From Symbiodinium natans (taxonomy: Eukaryota; Sar; Dinophyceae; Suessiales; Symbiodiniaceae), in the NCBI GenBank assembly GCA_905221605.1, contig CAJNDS010002289.1, positions 1 through 64,000 of the forward strand: a stretch of 64,000 nt of DNA, written 5' to 3'. The position numbers and the translations under genes were made by a program. How positions within the stretch are numbered: position 1 is the stretch's first letter; every line of letters starts with the position of its first letter. Below, in pieces: positions 51,990 to 62,483 of the stretch. The notes beneath the pieces are model-generated. The model was not told where the DNA came from. It did no database searches and was given only the letters and a program-made list of their open reading frames with translations.

Positions 51990-52620
51990 CCTCTCAGGGT
52001 TTAGGGTTTAGGGTTAGGATTTAGGGTTTAGGGTTTAGGGTTTAGGGTTTTTAGTTTTTAGGGTTTAGGGTTTAGGGTGTAGGGTTTAGGCCTCTCAGAC
52101 CCAGCAGCCCTCAATACTGGGGGGAGGGGGGGGGAACCATGCCTTTTCCTTTCCTTGGAGGGCCTTAAAACCCTGTGGCTCAACCTGGACCAATCCAGGC
52201 TGTAGGGTTTAGGGTTTAGGCTTTTAGTGTTTCAGGGTTTTTTAGGGTTTATAGGGTTTTTAGGGTTTTGGGGTTTTTGGGTTTTTGGGGTTTTAGGGTT
52301 TTTGGGGTTTTAGGGTTTTAGGGTTTTAGGGTTTAGGGGTTTTAGGGTTTCGGCTTTGGAGGTGTTGCTGTAGGGCTTCGGGAGCTTGAGACGCCAAGGC
52401 CTGAGCTTCAAGGGGATTGGCGGGGGGGGTTCAGGGTATGAATCGGTTCCAGGGTTTAAGGCCTTAGGGCTCTAGGGTTTTAGGGGTTTAGGGGTTTTAG
52501 GGTTTGAGGGGTTTTAGGGGTTTTAGGGGTTTTAGGGGTTTTACGGTTTTTGGGGTTTTAGGGTTTTAGGGTTTTAGGGTTTTAGGGGTTTTAGGGGTTT
52601 TAGGGTTTGAGGGTTTAGGG
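51990..52620. other. TTTAGGG and GGGGTTTTAGGG degenerate repeats
   Basis: TTTAGGG at 51999-52090; from 52200 to 52620 mostly GGGTTTTAGGGG and GGGTTTTTGGG variants. No gene. Confidence 0.6.
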
Positions 52621-52639
52621 ATGTTTCGGGTTCAGAAGG

Positions 52640-52835
52640 GTTAGCGTACTACCTGTTTCCCCCGCGTGCAACCCGGACACCGCCGGAGACCGAGTATACC
52701 GTGTACCGCAGGCGGTCCAAAACCGGAGTGCGCACAATCAGGGCATGAAGGACAAGAAGAGTTTGACGAAGAAGGCATCACGCAGCCACAGGCGGCCTTG
52801 CGTCGTCTCTCCTTGCGCGCCTGCAAGGGGTATAA
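52640..52835 (+). other. Possible exon
   Basis: Open frame encoding EGITQPQAALRRLSLRACKG before GTATAAGG (donor-like). The upstream part is Pro/Arg-rich. Overlapping minus frame also open. Uncertain. Confidence 0.3.
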
Positions 52836-52999
52836 GGTTCAGGGCCTTGGGCTCCAGGGTTTATGGTTTCAGGGCACATGCACGTGGACACGTCTGAGCC
52901 TAAAGGGGTCAGAAACGAAACTTCGGCCACGACGTTTGCCGCCTTCCCGCCTCTTCTGGCCTGGCCGGTCGGCGCTGAGAGTGCTCTTCTGGGAGCCAT

Positions 53000-53090
53000 T
53001 TTAGGGTTTACGTTTAGGGTTTAGGGTTTAGGGTTTAGGGTTTAGGGTTTAGGGTTTAGGGTTTAGGGTTTAGGGTTTAGGGTTTAGGGT
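53000..53090. repeat. TTTAGGG tract
   Basis: About 12 heptamers; CCCTAAA follows at 53195-53310. Confidence 0.95.
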
Positions 53091-53319
53091 TCCCCAACCC
53101 CGGGAGCCTCGTCCCTAAACCTGGGAGCCCTGGGCCCTAAACCGCTGGAACGCGAACCCCTGCATCCTGAGACCCGAAACCTGGGAGCCCTAAATCCCTA
53201 AACCCTAAACCCTAAACCCTACACCCTAAACCCTAAACCCTAAACCCTAAACCCTAGACCCTAAACCCTAAACCCTAAACCGTAAACCCTAAACCCTAAA
53301 CCTGGGAGCCCTAAATCCC

Positions 53320-54025
53320 TAAACCCCCAAAACGTCCTGAGCTCGGAGGTCGAAATCACGGCCTTCGGAAGCGCGAGCGTGAGGCAGGAAGCCAGTCATT
53401 GATAGCTCTCCACCCCTGACTGGCTAAGACCCCTTCATTGCGGACTAGAGCTTAGGGTTCTAGCGTTTAGGGTTTAGGGTTTGGGGTCTAGGGTTTAGGG
53501 TTAAGGGTTTAGGGTTCAGGGTTTAGGGTTTGGGGGTTTACGGTTTAGAGTTGCAGGGATATAGGACGTAGGCTTCTAGGGTTCACGGTTTCAGGGTTGT
53601 GGGATCAGGTTTTAGGGCACGGGCATACTACCTCCTGGAGTGTTTGTTTGTTTTTGTTTTTTTTGGGGTGGGGGGGTGGGGTGGGGGTTCATCAGTTTGG
53701 GCATCGACTTCGCCCAACTTTGGGGGGCGCACTCTTGCAGTGGCATGTGGAACTACCCTAAACCCTAAACCCTAAACCCTAAACCCTAAAACCCTAAAAC
53801 CTAAACCCTAAACCCTACACCCTACACCCTACACCCTAAGCCCTAAACCTTAAACCCTCCAGACTGTGGGAACCCTGTGGCCCAGGCGCCTGGCGACCTA
53901 CGTCACGTTCACGGCGCCTGCGCAGCAAGCCAGACTTGGGTTGAGCTGCCCGAAGCTCCCTATCCCTCAAATCTTAGATCCAGCCTAAGCCCTAAACCCT
54001 AAACCTTAAACCCTAAGCCCTAGGC
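53320..54025. other. Telomere-like tracts and one weak exon candidate
   Basis: TTTAGGG variants at 53465-53545, CCCTAAA at 53756-53860. The frame RRLATYVTFTAPAQQARLGL at about 53885-53944 is open to a stop at 53988 but unsupported. Confidence 0.35.
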
Positions 54026-54028
54026 CCC

Positions 54029-54190
54029 AAGGCCCCAAGGCCCCAAGGCCCCAAGGCCCCAAGGCCCCAAGGCCCCAAGGCCCTAAGGCCCTAAGGCCCT
54101 AAGACCCTAAGGCCCTAAGGCCCTAAGCCCTGAGGCCTTAAGGCCCTAAGGCTCTAAGACCCTAAGGCCTAAAGCCTAAAGCCCAAACCC
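54029..54190. repeat. (AAGGCCC[C/T])n tract
   Basis: About 20 heptamers of CCAAGGCC then CTAAGGCC, a 7-bp repeat derived from or parallel to CCCTAAG. Confidence 0.92.
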
Positions 54191-54225
54191 AAGCAATGCT
54201 GTTGGTTTCCTGCCAGGTATTAGGG

Positions 54226-54290
54226 GTACCCTCTGGTCCTTACTATAAGGCGGTCCTCGTGTTTGGGGGTCTGTATTTTCGTACACCCCA
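54226..54290. repeat. Dispersed repeat F, copy 1
   Basis: GGGGTACCCTCTGGTCCTTA...GTTTGGGGGTCTGTATTTTCG. Matches 59164-59225, where a telomere-like tract is inserted near its left end. Here there is no tract. Confidence 0.8.
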
Positions 54291-54855
54291 AAAAGTTGGA
54301 AACCTTTTGAAGGACAAATAGTGCTGGGATTCCCTACGCTTTACTCCTAGGGATTGGGGCTATTGAGTTTCCAACTTTTTTGGCTTCTACAAAAGGGTCC
54401 CCTACTTTCGTAAACTGCCATTTCGGATGTCGGAAGGCAGGAGCTCCTAACGTCCCCGCGTTCGCAACCCCTAATCTCCGAGCACAGGATCCATATTCCT
54501 TGTGTCTCAAAAACGGAAGATCTAATAGGGTTTAGGGTTTAGGGTTTAGGGTTTCGGGTTTAGGGGTTAGGGGTTTAGGGTGTGGGGGGGCAGAGTCCAT
54601 AGCTAATCCCGAAACGCGAAACCCTCAACCCTCAACCCTGAATCTTTAATCTCTGTGGGTTTAGGGTTTAGGGTTTAGGGTTCAGGGATTAGGGATTAGG
54701 GATTAGGGTTGGGTGGTGATCCCAAAGAACTCCTAGCCTCCAATAGAGCGAAGCTCCCCAAAACCCTCGAAAATCCCGGCTCTCAGGTTTAGGGTTCAGG
54801 GTTTAGGGACTAGTCTGAAACCAAGAACCCTGCCCTCCTGAACACTTAGATTCTG

Positions 54856-55000
54856 CCTAAACCCTAAACCCTAAACCCTAAACCCTAAACCCTAAACCCT
54901 AAACCCTAAACCCTAAACCCCAAACCCCAAACCCTAAACCCTAAACCCTAAACCCTAAACCCTAAACCCTAAACCCTAAACCCCCAAACCCAAAACCCTA
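54856..55000. repeat. CCCTAAA tract
   Basis: About 19 heptamers with a few CCCCAAA variants. Confidence 0.95.
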
Positions 55001-55050
55001 AATCCTAAACCCGAAACCCCATAAAGCCCTGGACCGCCTTTTGCCCCCCC

Positions 55051-55125
55051 GCGAACTCCAAGATCTCCCCGCCGCTTGAGAATGCCTACGGCCCAGGCGC
55101 CAAGTTTCGGATTTCTGGGGTCAAG
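55051..55125 (+). CDS. Exon-like, ENAYGPGAKFRI
   Basis: Encodes ANSKISPPLENAYGPGAKFR then ISGVK. Protein-like composition; compare SIVNYGPAHSF at 56.1 kb. Family unknown. Confidence 0.35.
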
Positions 55126-55254
55126 AACCCTAACTTGGGGGGTTTAAGGGTTTAGAGGGTTTCAGGGTTTCAGGTTTTAAGGGTTTTCGGGTTCTTTAGG
55201 GGGTTTATATAAGGGTAGAAAGGGTTGAAGGGTTTGAAGGGGTTAAGTGTTTAG

Positions 55255-55450
55255 AGTTCCGGGGTTTAGGGGTTAGGGTTTAGGGTTTAGGGTCTAGGGT
55301 TTAGGGTTTAGGGTTTAGGGGGTTTGCCGATAGGGCTCCGCTTCGGGGGCCTGTCAGGCAGTGCAGATTCGGGAAGCCCGCACCGAGTAAGGGTTTAGGG
55401 TTTAGGGTTTAGGGTTTAGGGTTTAGGGTTTAGGGTTTAGGGTTTAGGGG
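55255..55450. repeat. TTTAGGG tracts (two)
   Basis: 55262-55322 and 55388-55450, separated by about 65 bp of other sequence. Confidence 0.93.
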
Positions 55451-55779
55451 TCCTCAAGAAGGGAAGACCTGAAACCGTGTACGGGTCTAGGCTTTCGGGG
55501 GTTTTATGGGGCTTTTTGGGGCTTTAGGGGGGACCTAGAGGGGTTTTAGGGCGTTTGCGGGGCTTGGGTTCATTTCGGGGGGGAGTTGTGGTCTTGGAAC
55601 GCTTGGTGAGCAAGCGAAACGGGACAAACGCCCACTAGTCGGTAGCCCTCCCGCAACCCCTAACCCCCCCCCCCCCCCCCCCCCCAAAGCTCCCCAAGTC
55701 TAAGTCTACGAGTCTTGACTACCCAAGCCCCTAGACCCCATTGAGCCTCCTAAACCCTCAACATTAAACCCCCCGTTAA

Positions 55780-56080
55780 CTCTAAACCCCTAAACCCCTA
55801 AACCCCAAACCCTAAACCCTAAGCCCTCAACCCTAAACCCTAACCCCCCTAAACCCCCCTAACCCCCTAAACCCCCTAAACCCCCTAAACCCCCTAAACC
55901 CCCTAAACCCCCTAAACCCCCTAAAGCCCCCTAAACCCCCCTAAATCCCCTAAACCCCCTAAACCCCCTCAACCCTCAACCCTAAACCCTAAACCCGGAA
56001 CTCTAAACCCTAAACCCTAAACCCTAAACCCTAGACCCTAAACCCTAAACCCCAAACCCTCAACCCTAAAACCCTAATCC
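55780..56080. repeat. CCCCCTAAA 8/9-mer and CCCTAAA tract
   Basis: A block of CCCCCTAAA (about 55848-55970) is flanked by 7-mers, again showing block-wise amplification of variants. Confidence 0.93.
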
Positions 56081-56081
56081 G

Positions 56082-56173
56082 CAAGGGGCCAGCATCGTAA
56101 ACTACGGGCCTGCGCACTCCTTCACCGGGGGCGACCCTGTCACCTACTTCGGCTTCTCGGGGGGCACTGCCTA
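56082..56173 (+). CDS. Exon-like, GASIVNYGPAHSFTGG
   Basis: Encodes GASIVNYGPAHSFTGGDPVT then YFGFSGGTA and a stop. Gly-rich beta-type sequence, possibly the last exon of a surface-protein gene. Immediately followed by TTTAGGG variants. Confidence 0.45.
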
Positions 56174-56179
56174 AGGGCG

Positions 56180-57480
56180 ATGTAGGGGTTAGGGTTTAGG
56201 GTTTTGGGTTGAGGGTTTAGGGTTAAGGGGGGTTTAGGGTTTAGGGTTTAGAGGGTCTTAGGACTTGGGCTTCAGGGTTTGGGGATTTTGGGCACTTTTT
56301 TTGGTGGTGCCGGGTTGCCCCTAGCCTGAAACCTTATAAACTTTATGCCCTAGACCCCTAAGCCCGAAGCCCCAAGCTCCATGAAGCACAATGGAGAGGC
56401 CTGGGATTTAGGCTGATTCGGGAAGCCCTCGGCTTGGTACCCTGAACCTTTCTGGCCTTTATCCCTAAGCCCGGCAGCTCCCCCCCCCTCCCCATCCTTG
56501 CTCCGATTGAGGTTAAGGTTTGAGGGGTTTGTTCGGGTATCCTGGCTTAGGGGATGCCTCCCTAAACCCTAAACCCTAAGCCCTAAACCCTAAACCCTAA
56601 ACCCTAAACCCTAAACCCTAAACCCTAAACCCTTAACCCTGAAACCCTAAACCCTAAACCCCAAAACTTTTTCTTCAGCACCTGCGCCATGACAGCCAGG
56701 CGGCACCCCCTCACCCTGCCCCCTTCAACCCCTGAACCCTGACTTCACGGCTCAGGAAGAGGCTCTAAGTAGGGTTTAGGGTTTAGGGTTTGGGGTTTAG
56801 GGTTTAGGGTTTAGGGTTTAATTAGGGTGACCCCGGTCATTGGGGGCGGGGGGGGGGGGAGGGTTATCTAATGGTCGGACTTCAGTTTAACGTCTCAGCT
56901 CATGTGATCCCGAAGCAAGAGCCTTGACTCCGAAGCCCGTAGAGTCTGTTCGATGATACTCAGAGTATCTGGGTGGTGGTCAAATTATGGTCTCTCCTTT
57001 TGGGTCCCTGTTCAAATTACGGCACCTAATATCTAGGGTACCCCCAAGAAGGGATCCTAATTTTGACAACCACCCATATTCATATGTGTTCGTGTATGTA
57101 TGTATACGACATGTATCGCATGCATGTGCAAATATTAGGTAGCATACAGCATGTCGTAGGGTGGGTGCCGAAGTTTTGACTCTGGGAGTGTCAGGGTCTC
57201 GACCTGAGGACTGTTTTCGGTTCATCTACCAATTGCTTAAGAACCCCCCCCCCCCCAAAAAAAAATCTTCCTTTTAAGGGTAATATAGGATTATTGTTTT
57301 ATTATTACTATTGTTATTATTATTATTATTATTATTATCATTTTTTTAAATCTTTTGGGGGTTCTAGCGCAAATAGTAGTCAGGGCGCGCAGGAGGTCGG
57401 TGAGTCTAGGGTAGTGGTCTGGTCCGGCTGTCCGAAGAGTCTAGTGTTGATCTGGTTCAGGGGTGTGACCCAACGAGCCC
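56180..57480. other. Telomere-like tracts, (TTA)n, no firm gene
   Basis: CCCTAAA at 56563-56665, TTTAGGG at 56772-56825, poly-G at 56846, (TTA/ATT)n at 57295-57345. A minus-strand 81-codon ORF (56980-57225) has no recognised domain. Confidence 0.5.
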
Positions 57481-57484
57481 AAGA

Positions 57485-57605
57485 CCCCTTAATTAAAGAA
57501 AATTCCTTAAATCACATTAAGGATCCCTTGATCAATTAAGGTCTATTCCTTAACTCACATTAAGGATCCCTTCATCCACTAAGGTCTGTTCCTTAACTAA
57601 GGGTC
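57485..57605. repeat. AT-rich CCTTAA repeat H, copy 2
   Basis: Two tandem copies of CCTTAAxTCACATTAAGGATCCCTT with TTAAGGT spacers. Related to 46440-46490. Confidence 0.8.
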
Positions 57606-57673
57606 TTGGGTTTTTTTGGGGCAGGTCTAGAGCCTAGAAGCTGGGATGCACGTGAAGCAGGGTTCATATCTCT

Positions 57674-57757
57674 GTTTTTGGTGAGTGTCTATAAGCTTCC
57701 GTTTTTAATATCGGTGAGTGTATATACCGGGTGTTCTTTTGGGGGTACAAGAAATAT
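57674..57757. repeat. Dispersed repeat G, copy 2
   Basis: GGTGAGTGTCTATAAGCTTC...GGGGGTACAAGAAATAT. A CCCTAAA tract begins 5 bp after its right end. Confidence 0.88.
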
Positions 57758-57760
57758 TAA

Positions 57761-57989
57761 CCCCTAAACCCTAAACCCTAAACCCTAAACCCTAAACCCT
57801 AAACCCTAAACCCTAAACCCTAAACCCTAAACCCTAAACCCTAAAACATAAACCCTAAACCCTAAACCCTAAACCCTAAACCCTAAACCCTAAACCCTAA
57901 ACCCTAAACCCTAAACCCTAAACCCTAAACCCTAAAACCCTAAACCCTAAACCCTAAACCCTAAACCCTAAACCCTAAACCCTAAACCT
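57761..57989. repeat. Long CCCTAAA tract
   Basis: About 32 heptamers with three single-base irregularities. The longest nearly pure tract in the window, abutting repeat G. Confidence 0.97.
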
Positions 57990-58084
57990 AGTTCACATGA
58001 GCGAGGTGGGAAGAGATGGAAGTTTTGGCTCCCACTGCGCGAAGAGCTGCTCTTGCTGGCCACGCCGGTGCCTGGGGCGTGATT

Positions 58085-59070
58085 TAGGGTTTAGGGTTTA
58101 GGGTTTAGGGTTTAGGGTTTAGTGCATGGAACTCTAAACTCATGGGATTAAGACTCTCACCCGTATACTCCCAATATGGCCCTTATACTACCTTAAGGAT
58201 CTTTCAAAAGGGTCCCCCAAACCCAAGGGCACAACCTTGAGGGCCCAAGGTAACCCCCAAATGAACCCTACGGCCTAAGCCCTGCAAGTGAGACGAAGAT
58301 GGTCGTAGCTTGTAGTGGCTCACATCCTATGATCGGTCATGGCTCGAGGAAGCCCCGCTTTCAACCCTAGTCAAGCCATAAACTATACATCATACGTTCC
58401 GAGACCCGCGCGTAAACCCCGAAAAACCCTGAACCTCCAAGTACGGTCCTTCGCCTCAGCGGAAGAAAGGGCAAGAAGAAGTTCAAGCTTCGCCAGCATA
58501 CGGAGAGCTTTTATATTCACACTAGTTCCGTGTTGCTTTGTGGAACCGGAGTTTAACGCTGAATCCTTTTGTCACTGTACGTTCGCAACTTAGTTTAAGG
58601 TTCCTTTCAGCAAAGCAGTGAGAATCTGAGAAAGCCGAGGACCTGCGCCTCTACGGAAGCGTCTTCCCAGGACCCGGAGTTCATGCTGAAGGGCCGGGCT
58701 GTTTTGCTGCTTCAGCCTGTGATTCTTGTGGTGCTTGTGGCATTTGAGTTGGGAAATCCCTGAACCTTGAACCCGAAACCTTAGACCCAAATCCCAAACC
58801 TTCAAACCTCAAACCAGGACCCTAAACCCCAAACCCCAAGCCCCCAAACCCCAAACACTATGCCCTAAACCCCAAACCCCAAACCCCAAACACTATACCC
58901 CAAACCCTAAACCCTCACCCCCAAACCCAAGACCCTAGACCCTAAACCCTAAACCCTAAACCCTAAACCCTAAACCCTAAACCCTAAACCCTAGACCTTC
59001 TGACTCGAAGCCCAACACCTGGATGTCAAGCCTCAGGGTGGTTGAGCTAGCCTTCAGCACTGCGATCTTA
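58085..59070. other. No firm gene; TTTAGGG, CCCCAAA and CCCTAAA tracts
   Basis: TTTAGGG at 58083-58123; CCCCAAA-type at 58820-58915; CCCTAAA at 58938-58994. ORF 58339-58593 (84 codons, +) lacks a recognisable domain. Confidence 0.45.
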
Positions 59071-59074
59071 ATAT

Positions 59075-59187
59075 GGGGTACCTTATTGTGGTCCTTATGG
59101 GGGTTTAGGGTTTAGGGTTTAGGGTTTAGGGTTTAGGGTTTAGGGTTTAGGGTTTAGGGTTTAGGGGTACCTTATTGGGGTCCTTAT
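59075..59187. repeat. TTTAGGG tract between 24-bp direct duplications
   Basis: GGGGTACCTTATTGTGGTCC(TTAT) at 59075-59098 and GGGGTACCTTATTGGGGTCC(TTAT) at 59164-59187 differ at one base and enclose nine TTTAGGG heptamers. The right duplicate continues as repeat F. Confidence 0.9.
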
Positions 59188-59454
59188 TATAAGGGAGTCC
59201 TACTATTTGGGGGCCTATATTCGGGGTCCCTTATTTTCGTAAACCCCCATATATCTGGTCGTCTGAGAAAAAAGTCCGCCTTGTTGCCCAAGCAAGCAGC
59301 TCTCAGGGTTTAGGGTTTAAGGCTCAGGGTTTCGAGTTTAGGGTTTAGGGTTTAGGGCTTAGAGTTCAGGGTTTGGCGTACACCGTAAACCCTAAACCCT
59401 GAACCCTGAAGTTTAGGGTGCTTCAGCCCTAACAACCAGCCCTCGAGGACCCCA

Positions 59455-59527
59455 GGTGGACCAGCAGTGGTTCGACTACTTCATGGTGGCCCTGCCGGAC
59501 GACACGCCCATTGCGACCGCCGCTCGC
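59455..59527 (+). CDS. Exon-like, VDQQWFDYFMVALPDD
   Basis: After GAGGACCCCAG (acceptor) encodes VDQQWFDYFMVALPDDTPIA then TAAR. Donor not clear (GCTCGCCCTGG). Strong protein-like composition; family unknown. Confidence 0.45.
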
Positions 59528-59589
59528 CCTGGTTTGGGGTCAATGGGTTGGGATCTTCAGGCTTTCTGGGCGTTTATGGAAACCCTTCA

Positions 59590-59905
59590 ACCGCTAGGCC
59601 TCTTAAGCGCTTGAGCCCCTTAAGCCCCTTAAGAAAGCCCTTAAGCCCCTTTAAGGAAATCCACTCCCCCTCAAGGCCCCTTAAGAAAGCCCTCAAGAAA
59701 GCCCCTCCTGAAGCAAACCCCCTTGAGGCCCTTAAGAAAGCCCCTTAAGCCCCTTTAAGGAAACCGCCCTGAAGCCCCTTAAGGCCCCTTAAGCCCCTTT
59801 AAGGAAACTTCGTGCAACCCCCTTAAGGCCCCTTAAGGCCCCTTAAGGCCCCTTAAGGCCCCTTAAGGCCCCTTAAGGCCCCTTAAGCCTTAAGCCCCTT
59901 TAAGG
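59590..59905. repeat. CCCCTTAAG palindromic repeat block
   Basis: Repeats of GCCCCTTAAGGCCCCTTAAG and TTTAAGGAAA. CCTTAAGG is self-complementary, so the block can form serial hairpins. Confidence 0.92.
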
Positions 59906-59939
59906 AAACCTTAAGGCCCCTCTGCGCCCCCCGTGTAAG

Positions 59940-60034
59940 GTCCGAGTGAAGCCGCACTCCAACCGCACACTCTCGGCCTCGCGGCGCTGCAGCTCTGGGC
60001 GCTTTGAGATGCTGGACATCGTCCTGGGAAGCTC
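59940..60034 (+). CDS. Exon-like, RCSSGRFEMLDIVLGS
   Basis: Encodes VRVKPHSNRTLSASRRCSSG then RFEMLDIVLGS. Open through to TTTAGGG/TTTGGGG variants at about 60050. Family unknown. Confidence 0.4.
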
Positions 60035-60049
60035 GGTCTTGGGGGTCTT

Positions 60050-60220
60050 GGGGGGTTTAGGGGGGTTTAGGGGGTCTGGGGGTTTGGGAGGTTTAGGGGG
60101 GTTTAGGGGTTTTGGGGGGTTTGGGGGTTTAGGGGGTTTACAGGTTTAGGGGTTTGGGGGTTTGGGGGTTTTGGGGTTGAGGGGTCTTGAGGGTTTAGGG
60201 ATGTCGGGGTTTAGGGTCCA
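60050..60220. repeat. GGGGGTTTAGG / GGGTTTGGG variants
   Basis: Degenerate; a Gly-rich ORF over it is repeat-derived. Confidence 0.8.
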
Positions 60221-60865
60221 GGGTTCAGCCCTGCAAACAAAAGCCTAAAGTCTACACCCTAAACTTAAACCTTAAACCTGAAGCCTCAGGGTTCAGGAGG
60301 GGCCAGCGGGGATAGGTTCAGGGACCTCCACGAAAGGCCACGAGCCCCAAATGCAGAACGCGCCCAGGTTAGGGTTTAGGATTGAGGGTTTCGCAAGTCA
60401 AGTGACTAAAGGAGGGATCCTCATAAGGGACCATTTAGGGGTTTCCAGGGACTATATAAGGCATATGGTTTTTATAGGGGAATAAGATTGAGGGTCCCTT
60501 CTAGTGACCCTCCTTATACCCCTCAAGTAGGGTTTAGGCTTTGGGGTTTGAGGTGTAGGCTGGGGTCTCGTAGTGTGGCTGCTTCAAGGATGGCACCCCG
60601 GCGTGGGGGCTCCTTACCTCTGAAGGTTTGGGTGTAAGTTTCCGGGTCCCTAAACCCTAAACCCTAAACCCTAAGCCCTAAACCCTAAACCCTCAACCCT
60701 AAACCCTAAACCCTAAGAAGCCTTGTGGGCTTCATGGGTTCGGGTTTGGAGAGCTTACAACCCTTCCTCGACAGCTGGAAGTCTTGGCTGTGCTTGGGAT
60801 GGTACCACGCATGGTGAGATCTCACTAAGGAAGCCGCGGCAGGCCTCTCAAGGACCGGGGAGAAA
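60221..60865. other. No firm gene
   Basis: An inverted-type AT-rich region at 60405-60530 has GGGATCCTCATAAGGGACC and GGGTCCCTTCTAGTGACCC. A short CCCTAAA tract lies at 60650-60718. Confidence 0.45.
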
Positions 60866-60867
60866 GC

Positions 60868-61018
60868 CCCAAACCCTAAACCCTAAACCCTAAACCCTAA
60901 ACCCTAAACCCTAAACCCTAAACCCTAAACCCTAAACCCTAAACCCTAAACCCTAAATCCTAAATCCTAAACCCTGAACCCTAAACCCTGAACCCTAAAT
61001 CCTAAACCCTAAACCCCC
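60868..61018. repeat. CCCTAAA tract
   Basis: About 20 heptamers. Confidence 0.95.
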
Positions 61019-61187
61019 CGAAACGCCCCGCACAGTCACTGTATAGACCTAATCCAGTAGCCGCTACCCCAAAGCCATGGCCGCACGAGGAGCTGTATGT
61101 AGTTCTTGTGTGAGCTGAAGGTGTGTACTCCCTTTGGTTCAGACCTCCACCGGCATCACAAGTATGTACTCGAGCTACACCGACCCC

Positions 61188-61320
61188 CCAAACCCCAAAC
61201 CCCAAACCCCAAACCCCAAACCCCAAACCCCAAACCCCAAACCCCAAACCCCAAACCCCAAACCTCAAACCCCAAACCCCAAACCCCAAACCCCAAACCC
61301 TAAACCCTAAACCCCAAACC
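61188..61320. repeat. (CCCCAAA)n tract
   Basis: About 17 heptamers dominated by CCCCAAA, a variant otherwise scattered. Artificial Pro/Lys ORFs on both strands. Confidence 0.95.
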
Positions 61321-61699
61321 CGAAGCCCCAAATCCTAAACCTTAAATCAAAAGCCCCTATATCTCCAGCCGTGAAGGTGGGCGCCATAGGAGTTCTGAGA
61401 TCTGCGTGTGTTCGGGGTTAGGTCTTTGTAGCTTAAGACTTTAGGGTTTAGGGTTTAGGGTATAGGGTTTAGGGAGTTGGGGTTTAAGAATTTCCTTCAG
61501 GGTTTGGTGTTTGTCGTATTTTGAGATTTGGGGCTTAGGGTTTGGAGCTTGTCGGGGGGGGGGTTGATGCTGGCGGTTTGAGGTTCTAGGGTTCTGGGTT
61601 TGGGCGTGTTTATCTAGGGCATTGGCTTAGAGCATCTTGGGTGAAGCTCGGGTGGGGGGGGGGGACAGAGTTGGGATTTGAGGGATAGGGGTTCTAGGA

Positions 61700-61801
61700 T
61701 GCCCAGTAGTACCCTTATTCCCTTTTTTGGTTGTGTATGGTCCCCTCATAAACCCCTTTAAGCAAAAAAGGGCACCCTTTTTAAGCCTAGGTTACTGGGC
61801 A
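61700..61801. other. Nested inverted repeats (small foldback element)
   Basis: Outer arms TGCCCAGTA / TACTGGGCA (61700-61708, 61793-61801) and inner arms CCCTTTTTTG / CAAAAAAGGG (61720-61729, 61763-61772). Possible non-autonomous element. Confidence 0.7.
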
Positions 61802-61831
61802 GCCTAGGGGTTTAGGCTTAGGGTTGAGAAA

Positions 61832-61984
61832 CAACCCTAAACCCTAAACCCCAAACCCCAAACCCAAACCCTAAACCCTAAACCCTAAACCCTAAACCCT
61901 AAACCCTAAACCCTAAACCCTAAACCCTAAACCCTAAACCCTAAACCCTAAACCCTAAACCCTAAACCCTAAACCCTAAACCCC
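61832..61984. repeat. CCCTAAA tract ending at an acceptor
   Basis: About 21 heptamers; the next exon-like piece starts 8 bp later. Confidence 0.95.
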
Positions 61985-61991
61985 TGCGGCA

Positions 61992-62055
61992 GGAGATGCG
62001 CAAGATGGAGTACACGGCAAAGTCTGTTCGATTCGAGATCAACTGTCGGAACCAG
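61992..62055 (+). CDS. Exon-like, EMRKMEYTAKSVRFEINC
   Basis: After CCTGCGGCAG (acceptor) encodes EMRKMEYTAKSVRFEINCRN(Q), then GTGCGG. Family unknown. Confidence 0.45.
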
Positions 62056-62262
62056 GTGCGGGGGGTGGCTGCTTACAGCATGACAAGGGTTTAGGGTTTA
62101 GGGTTTAGGGTTTAGGGTTTAGGGAGTGAGGATCTTCATGCCGTTGCTTCAGGATTCCTCGCCACTTATTTCGGTAAAAGGGTAGAGGTTAGGTACTTGA
62201 AACCCTCCTTCTGACTACCACGACGCTTCAAGTAAGGGCCGACGGCGAACTCCTTGATTCCA

Positions 62263-62312
62263 GGACCCCTTGGCTACTTGTACGACATCATGACAGGACC
62301 CCAAGAATGGTG
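62263..62312 (+). CDS. Exon-like, PLGYLYDIMTGPQEW
   Basis: After TTGATTCCAG encodes GPLGYLYDIMTGPQEW-type sequence and ends at GGTGTTTAGGG, so the presumed intron again starts in telomere-like sequence. Confidence 0.4.
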
Positions 62313-62319
62313 TTTAGGG

Positions 62320-62451
62320 TTTAGGGTTTAGGCGCTGTAGTGGGGCACCTCAGCCAAGAACGCCCCCGGAGGCTGCGAGAACGGAGTACCTCTACTTCGA
62401 GACTCCGCCGCTTGGACTGCGAAGGTTTTGCAGTTGAGGGCAGCCTAAACC

Positions 62452-62483
<32 letters not shown>

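Noticed and set aside
61106-61338. Pro/Lys- and Gly/Trp/Val-rich ORFs
   Set aside because: Translations of the (CCCCAAA)n tract on the two strands.
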